Shown piece after piece: positions 11,724-18,768 of a DNA stretch of 21,110 bases. The first letter of the stretch is position 1, and the number at the start of each line of letters is the position of its first letter. The translations under genes and the position numbers were made by a program. The DNA comes from a virus. Location: IMG/VR virus record IMGVR_UViG_3300009011_000061, positions 1 to 21,110 of that record; one strand, 5' to 3'. Below the pieces are notes generated by a model. It had not been told where the DNA came from, searched no databases, and was given only the letters and a program-made list of their open reading frames with translations.

Positions 11724-13033
11724 GTACCGCCGCGGTGAAGATCACCGAAGCTGAGATCAAGCGCCAAGTGGCCGGCACCGTACAGGACGTACGCGACATT
11801 GAGAATAAGGGCCTGTACCTGCGCTTTAACAAGGCTCGAACTGGTGGCTCGTGGTACCTGGTGTTGAGGGGCAAGTGGAATCCGATCGGCACGTTCCCCG
11901 AGCTGACTCATAAACAGGTTGTAGCGGCGTTGCCGTCGCTTCGGCTGCGCCTGGCCGCCGGGGAGGGCGCGAGCCTGTCGAAGTGGAACGCTGTTGGCGA
12001 ACTGCTGGACTGGTTCGCTGATCGCATGTCGCGCGATCGTAATCTGTCGACCAAACGCAAAAACACCGGCGCCTCGATCATCAAGTGCCACCTGAAACCA
12101 CGCCTCGGCGAGCTGCCCCTGATCGGTATCGACAAGGCTGCTCTCGACACCCTGCTGATGTGGCCGCTGCAAGAAACCATTTCCATCGACTACGTGCGTT
12201 CCGCGTTCCAGCTGTTGGCCTTGTCATTCCGGCAGGCGGCCAAGCTGGGGTTGATCACGTTCAATCCGATGGCGGCGATCAAGTTCAACGACTTCTCCAA
12301 CGCTAAGGTCGGCATCAAGCCGTCCCGTCTGCGCGGCGTTCAACTGGAAGGCCTGCTCGGGCAACTGGCCGAAGTCATGAGCACCGCGCCGCTGGATTCG
12401 ATGCTTGCCCTGATGATGCTTTGCCACGGCACGCGAATCGGCGAAACCCGGATGGCGCGCTGGTCGCACATCAGCCTGGCCGAACGTGAGTGGTTCATCC
12501 CAGCTGAGAACACCAAGACCGGTGTCGAGCATCACCTGCCCCTGACCGAGCAGGTGTGCACGCTGCTGACCCGGTACCGCGAGGGCCAGTTCGCTCGAGG
12601 CTATGAGGGCCAGTGCCTGTTCCCGGCGCGCAACGGCAAGGCGCTGGGCGAGGCTCAAGGCTGCGCAGTGTTCCGTCGGCTGGGGCAGGGCGAGTGGACC
12701 AGTCACGACCTGCGCAAGGTGGCCCGCACCGGTTGGGCAGACCTTGGCATCGATCACCTGATTGGAGAGCTGCTGATCAACCACGCGATGGGCCACAACG
12801 TGAAGGTTTACATCCAGTCGGACGTGATGAGCCGCAAGCGTGATGCCCTCGAGCAGTGGCACGCGCATCTAGATCAGAAAGGCTTTACGGCTATTCACGG
12901 ATTGACCGGCTTTAGATTTGAAGATTCTGATAATTCGCTGCAAGCCACAGACCATAGGGCCTGCAAGGCCATTGAAGAAACAACCATAGGCGAGGTTTCA
13001 AATCATGCAAAAAGGGCGAGTGCCTGGCTTTAA
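11720..13033 (+). CDS. int: Tyrosine site-specific integrase
   Basis: 437 residues from ATG 11720, chosen for its ATGA overlap with the preceding gene. The first 60 residues look like an arm-binding domain (GLYLRFNKARTGGSWYLVLR), 90-195 a core-binding SAM-like domain, then the catalytic domain. Catalytic residues: Arg239 in GTRIGE, Lys266, His329 and Arg332 in HDLRK, His355 in NHAMGH and nucleophile Tyr364 in KVYIQ; the nine-residue His-Tyr spacing is usual. It should integrate and excise the prophage. Oddly, it is embedded in the early operon between YbcO and the zinc-ribbon gene, not at a prophage end, and no excisionase or att site was seen next to it. The last 40 residues drift to AT-rich DNA and are probably extra. 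Confidence 0.93.
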   Translation: MSTAAVKITEAEIKRQVAGTVQDVRDIENKGLYLRFNKARTGGSWYLVLRGKWNPIGTFPELTHKQVVAALPSLRLRLAAGEGASLSKWNAVGELLDWFADRMSRDRNLSTKRKNTGASIIKCHLKPRLGELPLIGIDKAALDTLLMWPLQETISIDYVRSAFQLLALSFRQAAKLGLITFNPMAAIKFNDFSNAKVGIKPSRLRGVQLEGLLGQLAEVMSTAPLDSMLALMMLCHGTRIGETRMARWSHISLAEREWFIPAENTKTGVEHHLPLTEQVCTLLTRYREGQFARGYEGQCLFPARNGKALGEAQGCAVFRRLGQGEWTSHDLRKVARTGWADLGIDHLIGELLINHAMGHNVKVYIQSDVMSRKRDALEQWHAHLDQKGFTAIHGLTGFRFEDSDNSLQATDHRACKAIEETTIGEVSNHAKRASAWL

Positions 13034-13325
13034 GCGAGAACGGATCGAGCTTGAGCCTTGCTCGATCTGCGCGGGGAACGCGGTGGTGAAAGGGCTGTTT
13101 TATGAGCTGGTTTGCACTGATTGCAACGGCTCAGGTTGGGTTGTTTGGGGGAGCAAGTTGGTCCTTTCTTCCGACGAGTTGGTCACTCAATTGAGTTTCA
13201 AATTGCAGCACGCTCAACGTGAAATTGCAGCGCTGAAAGGTTCGCCGCTGATGGGCGAACCACAAAGCCGATACGAACGATCGAACCGCCTGGGGGCGGG
13301 CGGCACAAATTACACAGGGGATTAA
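13005..13325 (+). CDS. Zinc-ribbon small phage protein
   Basis: 106 residues, ATG 13005, inside the end of the integrase gene (29-base overlap) with GCGAGG upstream. Two Cys pairs, CSICAG (near residue 19) and CTDCNGSGW (near residue 37), have the CxxC-N-CxxC form of a DnaJ-like zinc ribbon. A helical stretch (QLSFKLQHAQREIAALKG) follows and the tail is disordered. It lies just before the Q-like antiterminator, where lambdoid phages keep small nin-type proteins. Binding nucleic acid or a partner through the zinc ribbon is a guess. Confidence 0.6.
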   Translation: MQKGRVPGFKRERIELEPCSICAGNAVVKGLFYELVCTDCNGSGWVVWGSKLVLSSDELVTQLSFKLQHAQREIAALKGSPLMGEPQSRYERSNRLGAGGTNYTGD

Positions 13326-13329
13326 AGGA

Positions 13330-13719
13330 ATGATGATTCGTAAGCCGGCAGGACGACCATTGGGTGACACCGAGTATCTGCTCGAGCAGTGGGGTTGGTG
13401 GAGGATGGATGGAATGGGAGTTCCTGGTTACACGTCTCCAACATTAGCGCTGATGCGCCAAGCAGTGTGCCAGCCAGTGGCGAGCAAGAACTACTGCATC
13501 ACAGACGACTGGGCTATTGCTATCGACAATGCTGTGGCCCGACTCACACAACGGGATCAGCAAATGGGGGATGTACTCTGGCTCTACTTTGGTGAAAAGT
13601 GGGCCATGGTGAGAGTGGGAAAATATTTTGGGATCAGCGAAGGAAAAGCGAGGGAGCTTGTCCGGGCAGGTGCTGCGTGGGTCGACTGCGCAATTGATGG
13701 TATGCGGCAGGCAGCTTAG
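13330..13719 (+). CDS. Q-like late antiterminator
   Basis: 129 residues from ATG 13330 (or 13333), AAAGG just upstream. It begins MMIRKPAGRPLGDTEYLLEQ and has QWGWWRMDGMGVPGY, then TDDWAIAIDNAVARLTQRD, DVLWLYFGEKWAMVRVGKYF and SEGKARELVRAGAAWVD. The WGWW box, ITDD-A-xID-AV helix and final HTH-like segment are typical of the short lambdoid antitermination Q family (phage 82/21-type and DUF1133 relatives). It is the last early gene; late genes follow after a 180-base gap with a hairpin. It should act on RNA polymerase paused at the late promoter, which must lie in the gap 13720-13899. Confidence 0.85.
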   Translation: MMIRKPAGRPLGDTEYLLEQWGWWRMDGMGVPGYTSPTLALMRQAVCQPVASKNYCITDDWAIAIDNAVARLTQRDQQMGDVLWLYFGEKWAMVRVGKYFGISEGKARELVRAGAAWVDCAIDGMRQAA

Positions 13720-13785
13720 CCGCTTCGATTTCTCCGCCAGTTAAGGAAAAACATTTTTTAGTAAAGTCAATTTGAGTGCTCAATC

Positions 13786-13811
13786 AGTCGAGGAGGTTTT
13801 TTTCCTCGACT
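13786..13811 (+). other. Hairpin in the Q to moron gap (late-promoter region)
   Basis: AGTCGAGGA (13786-13794) and TCCTCGACT (13803-13811) are perfect nine-base arms with a GGTTTTTT loop; no U-run follows. A nearby 12-base near-palindrome TTGAGTGCTCAA lies at 13772-13783. Both are in the 180-base gap behind the Q-like gene, where the late promoter, pause and qut site are expected. I cannot place the promoter. Confidence 0.4.
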
Positions 13812-13899
13812 ATGAAGTATGATGCGCTTCATCGCGCCTGGAGGTCAGGTGTTGTTAACGGTTTGTTGCGAACCGCACTGTAATTTTTGGATGAAGTGA

Positions 13900-14964
13900 A
13901 TGGAATCAAATTTTCGTTATAAGCTGGCTTTTCATTTGAAGCGCATGTTCATAGTGCTAGGTGCTTTGAGCGGCACTTTTTCTATGTTGCTTCTTTTTTC
14001 TGAACGGTTTAGCTATTTTATTGGCGGCTCGGGAGAGTTTAACTACGGCGGGTCTACAGCGATAGCTTCTTTGCTGGTGTCGGCAATATCATTTTCTTTG
14101 GTTTATTTGCAGTCCGGTGCCTCGTCATCTAGCGTTGAAGCTGATCTTTCAAATAGAGCATATCTAAACAAGGCTAATAAGGCTCTTGAGGAGGTTGAGC
14201 GTAGAAATTTAGAATTTACAAATAAGCTCACTCTACTAGAAGAGAGGCTTGATGAGGCTGAATTCTCAACAGGGTTGACTGCAGAGGAAAGGGGGCTGGT
14301 AGTAAATGGCGCAATTAAGTCTGCAAGCTCAGAGGCAATAAAAGAGGTTTTTGCCCTTGAAGCTGAAAAATTCGAATCACACCTGGCGGATAATTTAGGT
14401 TTGGATCGATTGGCATCAATTTCAAAAAGTAGTGTGGAACGCTTAATGCGCGAAATATCCGACCTTCGCCTCCGGTCGAATATAAATCTCCTAATAGGTA
14501 TGACCATAACCGCAGGTGGGCTGTGGTTGCTGTGGACTACAGTATCAATAGTCGATGCCTCCGAGCTTCTAAAAACTCTTGCCTCCGGTGGGGCGGAGTC
14601 AGATTCGCAGTTCTTAAAGAACTTGATTCTTCCAATCATTCCCCGAGTGCTATTAGTTGTTTTTGTCGAGGTTTTTGCTTATTTCTTTTTGCGGTTATAC
14701 CGAAACGGTCTTTCTGAAATTAAATATTTTCAAAATGAACTGACTAATATCGAGTCGAAGCTGACCGCAATCGAGTTCGCATATGTGACGAAAAACAACA
14801 GTGCTCTCAAGGCAGCAATTGAAGCCTTGTCAAGCACTGAGCGAAATTTTGTTTTGGACAAGGGGCAGACTACAGTCGAATTGGAAAGGGCTAGGTCTGA
14901 AACGGAGTTAAGTCGGAATTTGGTTAAAGCTCTTCCAAAAATCCTTTTGGAACGAAAGAAATAA
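13900..14964 (+). CDS. Four-helix membrane protein with coiled coils (probable moron)
   Basis: 354 residues, ATG 13900; a purine-rich stretch upstream gives only a weak ribosome site. Four hydrophobic segments: about 16-33, 52-71, 196-218 and 241-266. Between the second and third lies a long helical, charged region (80-190) that includes a coiled coil (ANKALEEVERRNLEFTNKLT and further), and after the fourth a second coiled coil (LSEIKYFQNELTNIESKLTA and further). The layout suggests a two-hairpin membrane anchor with cytoplasmic coiled-coil arms. AT-richer than its neighbours, between the Q-like antiterminator and the late terminators, so it is a typical moron site. No catalytic motif. A role in superinfection exclusion or abortive infection is only a guess. 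Confidence 0.8.
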   Translation: MESNFRYKLAFHLKRMFIVLGALSGTFSMLLLFSERFSYFIGGSGEFNYGGSTAIASLLVSAISFSLVYLQSGASSSSVEADLSNRAYLNKANKALEEVERRNLEFTNKLTLLEERLDEAEFSTGLTAEERGLVVNGAIKSASSEAIKEVFALEAEKFESHLADNLGLDRLASISKSSVERLMREISDLRLRSNINLLIGMTITAGGLWLLWTTVSIVDASELLKTLASGGAESDSQFLKNLILPIIPRVLLVVFVEVFAYFFLRLYRNGLSEIKYFQNELTNIESKLTAIEFAYVTKNNSALKAAIEALSSTERNFVLDKGQTTVELERARSETELSRNLVKALPKILLERKK

Positions 14965-15107
14965 GTCTGATTGTTTTGGTGCATAAAGCGAGTAGGTTAC
15001 TCGGCGAAGGAGGGGTGATTTTTAGTATCGCTAAAAAGGGTTTTCCGCGCGGAATACTTATGTTTTCATTGTAGCGTGAACTGCTGTGAACGCAGCGAGA
15101 CGCCTTC

Positions 15108-15134
15108 AAAGCCCGGCCATAAGCCGGGTTTTTT
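15108..15134 (+). terminator. Rho-independent terminator
   Basis: CCCGGC (15112-15117) and GCCGGG (15123-15128) with a CATAA loop are followed by six T (15129-15134). It ends the moron transcript and lies about 120 bases before the holin gene. Late transcription must read through it, consistent with Q antitermination. Confidence 0.8.
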
Positions 15135-15146
15135 AATGTCTTTTAT

Positions 15147-15173
15147 AAGCCCTGCAATCGTGCGGGGCTTTTC
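15147..15173 (+). terminator. Second tandem rho-independent terminator
   Basis: A ten-base stem AAGCCCTGCA / TGCGGGGCTT (15147-15156 and 15161-15170, one G-U) with loop ATCG and a short T run. It follows the first terminator by 12 bases; tandem terminators fit a strong block before the late genes. Confidence 0.7.
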
Positions 15174-15252
15174 CGTTTTCGGCCCTATGCCTCGCTCTTT
15201 GCGTTACGCGGATGCCAGTGACATGGAGGTCGAACCTATCTGAGGGCAACAA

Positions 15253-15573
15253 ATGAACACGGAGCAACAAGCTCTCGCCGACGTACCCCTTTGGCTGTTG
15301 ATATTGCTGAGCATGGCGGGCCTGTCGGGGGAAATGCTAAGGGCGTCAGGTAGCGACCTTGGTCTTCGGCAAATCCTTCAACGGGTAGCTTTGCGGTTTC
15401 TCGCATCCGGTCTACTGGGTATGGCCACGCTGCTGCTCGCAATGGCGCTCTGGAACAACCTGTACTTGGCCGCCGGACTGGGCATCGTCATTGCGGTGAT
15501 TGGTGCCGATGTAGCCGGGGGTTTGTACACCCGGTTCTTGGCAAAAAAGGCAGGCATTAAAGTCGACGATTAA
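15253..15573 (+). CDS. Phage holin, LydA-like
   Basis: 106 residues, ATG 15253 preceded by GAGGGCAAC. It has three hydrophobic segments, starting at about residues 11, 46 and 68 (VPLWLLILLSMAGLSG, then RFLASGLLGMATLLLAMAL, then LYLAAGLGIVIAVIGADVAG). A short charged C-terminal tail follows (RFLAKKAGIKVDD). Size, segment count and basic tail match holins of the superfamily III / LydA type. It should form the membrane lesions that time lysis. It is the only lysis gene visible: no endolysin or spanin is in the window, so those must lie elsewhere. It lies between the terminators and the packaging region. Confidence 0.8.
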   Translation: MNTEQQALADVPLWLLILLSMAGLSGEMLRASGSDLGLRQILQRVALRFLASGLLGMATLLLAMALWNNLYLAAGLGIVIAVIGADVAGGLYTRFLAKKAGIKVDD

Positions 15574-15991
15574 GTTGCTGACAATCAAATACTCCAACGA
15601 GATCGGCAAATGCAGGTCCGGGTGATAGGGGATGTTGGGAAGGAGTCGTGGGTCAGCTCGACCTGAGCTGGCCTGGAGCTGACATGGCTGGGGACCCTGG
15701 GGTTATCTGAAGGGTACGGGGTCGGAAACCCGCTGGAAAGCGTTAGCCACAGGGCTGGAAAGTTAGTTGACAGCGGTTGACAGGTTGACAAGGAATGCCG
15801 GGTTTTCAGCGACAGCGTTCGCATGATCCAAACAGTGGTTTTTAGTGAAGTGCCCCCCGGTTCTATTGGGCTGTAGGCGTTTTCATGCCTGTTCATTTTC
15901 TTAAACAGTAGCCCCGGCGCACTGGCCAAAAGGCTTGTCAACTAAGCCGGGTTAGTTGACAAGACCGACAAGCCAAGACGATGGAGGCCGC
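15574..15991 (+). other. Non-coding gap upstream of small terminase: candidate cos region
   Basis: This 418-base gap has no convincing gene. The lambda-type position (just before Nu1, with a gpA-type terminase) marks it as the likely cos site. It holds nested inverted repeats GTCAGCTC / GAGCTGAC (15652-15659 and 15676-15683) with an inner CAGCTC / GAGCTG. It also holds the TTAGTTGACA repeats listed separately. The cleavage site itself cannot be named from sequence. Confidence 0.5.
15763..15963. repeat. TTAGTTGACA repeats and 12-bp inverted repeat
   Basis: TTAGTTGACA occurs at 15763-15772 and 15952-15961, and inverted at 15936-15945. GTTGACA also stands at 15776-15782 and 15784-15790. The inverted copies extend to perfect 12-base arms (15934-15945 and 15952-15963) around GCCGGG. 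The repeats are just upstream of the small terminase gene, where lambda has its R sites in cosB. They are candidate binding sites for the small terminase subunit. Confidence 0.55.
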
Positions 15992-16561
15992 ATGGCTTTT
16001 GTAACTCGCAAGGAGTACTGCGAGCTGAAGGGGTGGTCGAGGCAGTACGTTGGCAAGCTGGTCAAGAGTCAACGACTGGTTCTGAATGCCGCCGGGCAGA
16101 TTGATGTGGAGGCCAGCGAGCAGCTTCTGGCCATGACGAGCGACCCGAGCAAGGCCGCCGTCGCCGCTCGACATGAGCGCAATCGACCGAAGCGGGGAAA
16201 TCAGCCACCGCTGGAAATAGTCATCGCAGACTTTGTAGATGACCCCTCTGGTCAGGTACCCGACTTTCAAAAGTCACGCGCTCTTCGTGAGCATTACCTG
16301 TCGCTTCAGGAAAAAAACAATTTCCTTAAAGCCCAAGGCACTTTAGTAGAGCGCAAAGCGGTTGAAGACGCGGCCTATAACGCCGGTCGCTTGCTGCGTG
16401 ATCTTTTGCTTGGAATGGCGCCACAGCTATCGCCTGAACTGGCCTCGCTGTCTGATCCATGGCAAATCGAAAAGCGTCTGACGTCGGCTTTGCGACAAAC
16501 ACTGGAAGATGCTGAGCGGCTGTCTACAGCAGATCTAGAACAAGCCATTACACCGAGCTAA
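15992..16561 (+). CDS. Terminase small subunit, Nu1-like
   Basis: 189 residues from ATG 15992, with TGGAGG eight bases upstream; the longer frame to 15956 is rejected because it lies in the repeats. It begins MAFVTRKEYCELKGWSRQYV, a winged-HTH that fits Nu1-type DNA binding (residues 4-50). Helical segments follow (KSRALREHYLSLQEKNNFLK, and ERKAVEDAAYNAGRLLRDLL), and these probably mediate dimerization and contact with the large subunit. It lies directly before the gpA-type large terminase, as in lambda. Role: recognise cos, probably through the TTAGTTGACA repeats upstream. Confidence 0.85.
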   Translation: MAFVTRKEYCELKGWSRQYVGKLVKSQRLVLNAAGQIDVEASEQLLAMTSDPSKAAVAARHERNRPKRGNQPPLEIVIADFVDDPSGQVPDFQKSRALREHYLSLQEKNNFLKAQGTLVERKAVEDAAYNAGRLLRDLLLGMAPQLSPELASLSDPWQIEKRLTSALRQTLEDAERLSTADLEQAITPS

Positions 16562-16565
16562 ACCT

Positions 16566-18560
16566 ATGTCCTTAGAAATGTCGAACGGTGCGACGGTGTA
16601 CCGCGAAGCGTATTTCCGTGGGCAGCGACCAGAGCCTGACGTCTGGATTGATCAGTGGGCCGACGAGTACATGCGCATCCCGCGCGACACGGGCGCGGCC
16701 GAGCCTGGTCAATACCACACTTCGCGCACCCCTTATGCGCGTGAGCCGATGCGCTGTCTGTCACCTGCCCACCCGTGCAAGCGAGTGGTGACTATGGTGG
16801 CTTCGCAGTTGATGAAAACGCAGATCGCCTTGAACTGGATCGGCGGCCTGATCCATATGGCCCCGTCCAACATCCTGACGTTGTTGCCCAGTCTGGGGTT
16901 GGCCAAGCGGGTATCGTCGCGCATTGGTAAAACCATCAAGGCCACGCCGGTTCTGCGTGAGCGCGTGGCGTCCAACCGCTCGCGAGATGCGCGCAACACC
17001 ATGGACACGAAGGAGTTCGAGGGTGGTTCGCTGTACATCACCACGGCCGGTTCTGCGGCCAACCTGGCGGAGCTTTCCGCCCGCTACATCTATGGCGACG
17101 AGGTTGATCGCTGGAGTGTGGACGTGGGCGAAGAGGGCGACCCGGTCGAATTGGCCGAGACTCGCGGCAGTACTTTCGGCCGTAACGCTAAATTTTATTT
17201 TTCCAGTTCGCCGACGGTCCGGGGGGCGTCACGGATCGCTGATCTGTTTGAGGTCAGCGATCAGCGTTACTACTACGTGCCGTGTCCAACCTGTGAACAC
17301 ATGCAGGTTCTGGAGTGGGAGCGGTTGCATTACTCGGCGGATTTTCAGGTTGTGCATTACCAGTGTGCCGGCCCCGACTGCGACGTACTGATCGAGGAAC
17401 GCTATAAGGGCGAGATGCTGGCAAAAGGGGAGTGGCGATCACACTCACAAGGCGATGGCGAAACCGTTGGTTTCAACTTGAATGCGTTGTACTCGCCGCC
17501 CGGCTGGACCGGTTGGGCCTCGTTGGCCAAGCAATTCGAGAAGGCTAAAAAGGCTCAGGCCAAAGGCGATCTGGAGCCGATGCAGGTGTTTTATAACACC
17601 CGTCTGGCCAAGGTCTGGGATAGCGCTCAGGAGCAAACCTCAGCCGACGTGCTGAGGGATCGGGCGCGGCTGGAAAGCTACGGACTTGGCTCAATGCCCG
17701 AAGGCGTGTTGATGCTGACCGCTTCTGTTGACACCCAAGCCAACCGCCTGGAACTGATGGTGATGGGTTGGGGGGCCGGCATGGAACGCTGGGTGGTCGA
17801 CTTTCAGGTGATCTCCGGCGACCCGGCAGATGAACGTACCTGGGCGGCGCTGGATGAGTTGCTCAAGGCCCGTTACCGACACCCTTGTGGTGCTGAGCTG
17901 ATGATCATGGCGACTGCGGTCGACTCCGGTGGTAACCATACGGATGAGGTTTATCAGTTCTGTCGTATGCGCCGCTGGCGCAGCGTGTTCGCCATCAAGG
18001 GGGCGAGCAAGCGAGGCCGGCCGGTGATCGCGCAGCGACCTTCGATGGTCGACGTGACATGGAAGGGCCTCACTGAACGGCATGGAGCCGAGCTTTGGAT
18101 TGTTGGTACCGACACGGCGAAGGACTGGATCTACAACCGCTATGTGTTCGACACCGGACCGGGAGCGCTGCACTTTGCCAACGACCTGCCGGATGACTTT
18201 TTCGCCCAGTGCGTGGCTGAGCGAAAAATCACCCGTTACGTAAGGGGGCACAAACGCATCGAATGGACCAAAGGCAAGGCCGAGCGCAACGAAGCGCTCG
18301 ATCTGTTGGTGTACAACTTGGCCATGGCCCATTACCTCGGCATCAATCGTTACCAAGAACACGATTGGACGCGTATTCGGAAGTCGATCTACGAGTCGGT
18401 TTCGGGCGATAGCAGCCAGCCCGTTCAGAGCGAACGGCTCAGCCGGCCAGTCGTAACACCGGCCGCACCACAGGTGCCGCAACCCGCCGTGAAATCACGT
18501 CCGGCAGCCGCTCCCCCACAACGCCGCAGTTCCACCAGTGGCTACCTGAAGAGACGCTGA
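16566..18560 (+). CDS. Terminase large subunit, lambda gpA family
   Basis: 664 residues, ATG 16566, four bases after the small subunit stop; the ribosome binding site is weak. The N-terminal half is a packaging ATPase: a Walker A-like segment ASQLMKTQ (79-86, Lys84) and Walker B YIYGDEVDRW with Asp178-Glu179. A zinc-like CPTC / CAGPDC pair at about 244-270 is usual in gpA-type terminases. The second half is the endonuclease domain, with ASVDTQANRLELMV and a conserved AVDSGGNHTDEVYQF. A Pro/Ala-rich basic tail ends the protein. gpA family (PF05876). It should cut at cos and drive DNA into the prohead through the portal coded at 18768. Confidence 0.95.
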   Translation: MSLEMSNGATVYREAYFRGQRPEPDVWIDQWADEYMRIPRDTGAAEPGQYHTSRTPYAREPMRCLSPAHPCKRVVTMVASQLMKTQIALNWIGGLIHMAPSNILTLLPSLGLAKRVSSRIGKTIKATPVLRERVASNRSRDARNTMDTKEFEGGSLYITTAGSAANLAELSARYIYGDEVDRWSVDVGEEGDPVELAETRGSTFGRNAKFYFSSSPTVRGASRIADLFEVSDQRYYYVPCPTCEHMQVLEWERLHYSADFQVVHYQCAGPDCDVLIEERYKGEMLAKGEWRSHSQGDGETVGFNLNALYSPPGWTGWASLAKQFEKAKKAQAKGDLEPMQVFYNTRLAKVWDSAQEQTSADVLRDRARLESYGLGSMPEGVLMLTASVDTQANRLELMVMGWGAGMERWVVDFQVISGDPADERTWAALDELLKARYRHPCGAELMIMATAVDSGGNHTDEVYQFCRMRRWRSVFAIKGASKRGRPVIAQRPSMVDVTWKGLTERHGAELWIVGTDTAKDWIYNRYVFDTGPGALHFANDLPDDFFAQCVAERKITRYVRGHKRIEWTKGKAERNEALDLLVYNLAMAHYLGINRYQEHDWTRIRKSIYESVSGDSSQPVQSERLSRPVVTPAAPQVPQPAVKSRPAAAPPQRRSSTSGYLKRR

Positions 18561-18561
18561 T

Positions 18562-18768
18562 ATGTCATTTACGAAAAAGCACCTCGACGCGGTTGAGGCG
18601 GCCATTGCTCGCGGTGAGAAAACTGTGCGCTACACCGACCGTACCGTGGAATACCGCACGGTCGATGAACTGCTCGCGGCGCGCGCGGAAATACGCTCGT
18701 CGCTGGCACGCGAAGCCGGGCCACGTTCGCGCGTGATCCGCCTTTATCACGGGGGCAGGGGACTTTAA
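18562..18768 (+). CDS. Head-tail joining protein, gpW-like
   Basis: 68 residues, ATG 18562 right after the terminase stop; its own stop overlaps the portal start (TAATG). It begins MSFTKKHLDAVEAAIARGEK and continues TVRYTDRTVEYRTVDELLAA, the helix-hairpin-helix pattern of gpW (PF02831). The C-terminus is basic (SRVIRLYHGGRGL). In lambda gpW stabilises filled heads and prepares them for tail attachment. The order terminase, W, portal is that of lambda A-W-B. Confidence 0.85.
   Translation: MSFTKKHLDAVEAAIARGEKTVRYTDRTVEYRTVDELLAARAEIRSSLAREAGPRSRVIRLYHGGRGL

Noticed and set aside
15585-15941. Minus-strand frame in the gap before the small terminase
   Set aside because: No ribosome binding site, Ser/Pro-rich shadow composition, and the gap has repeats expected of cos.
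17691-18482. Long minus-strand frame inside the large terminase gene
   Set aside because: It lies fully inside a strongly conserved gene and follows from GC-rich codon bias.
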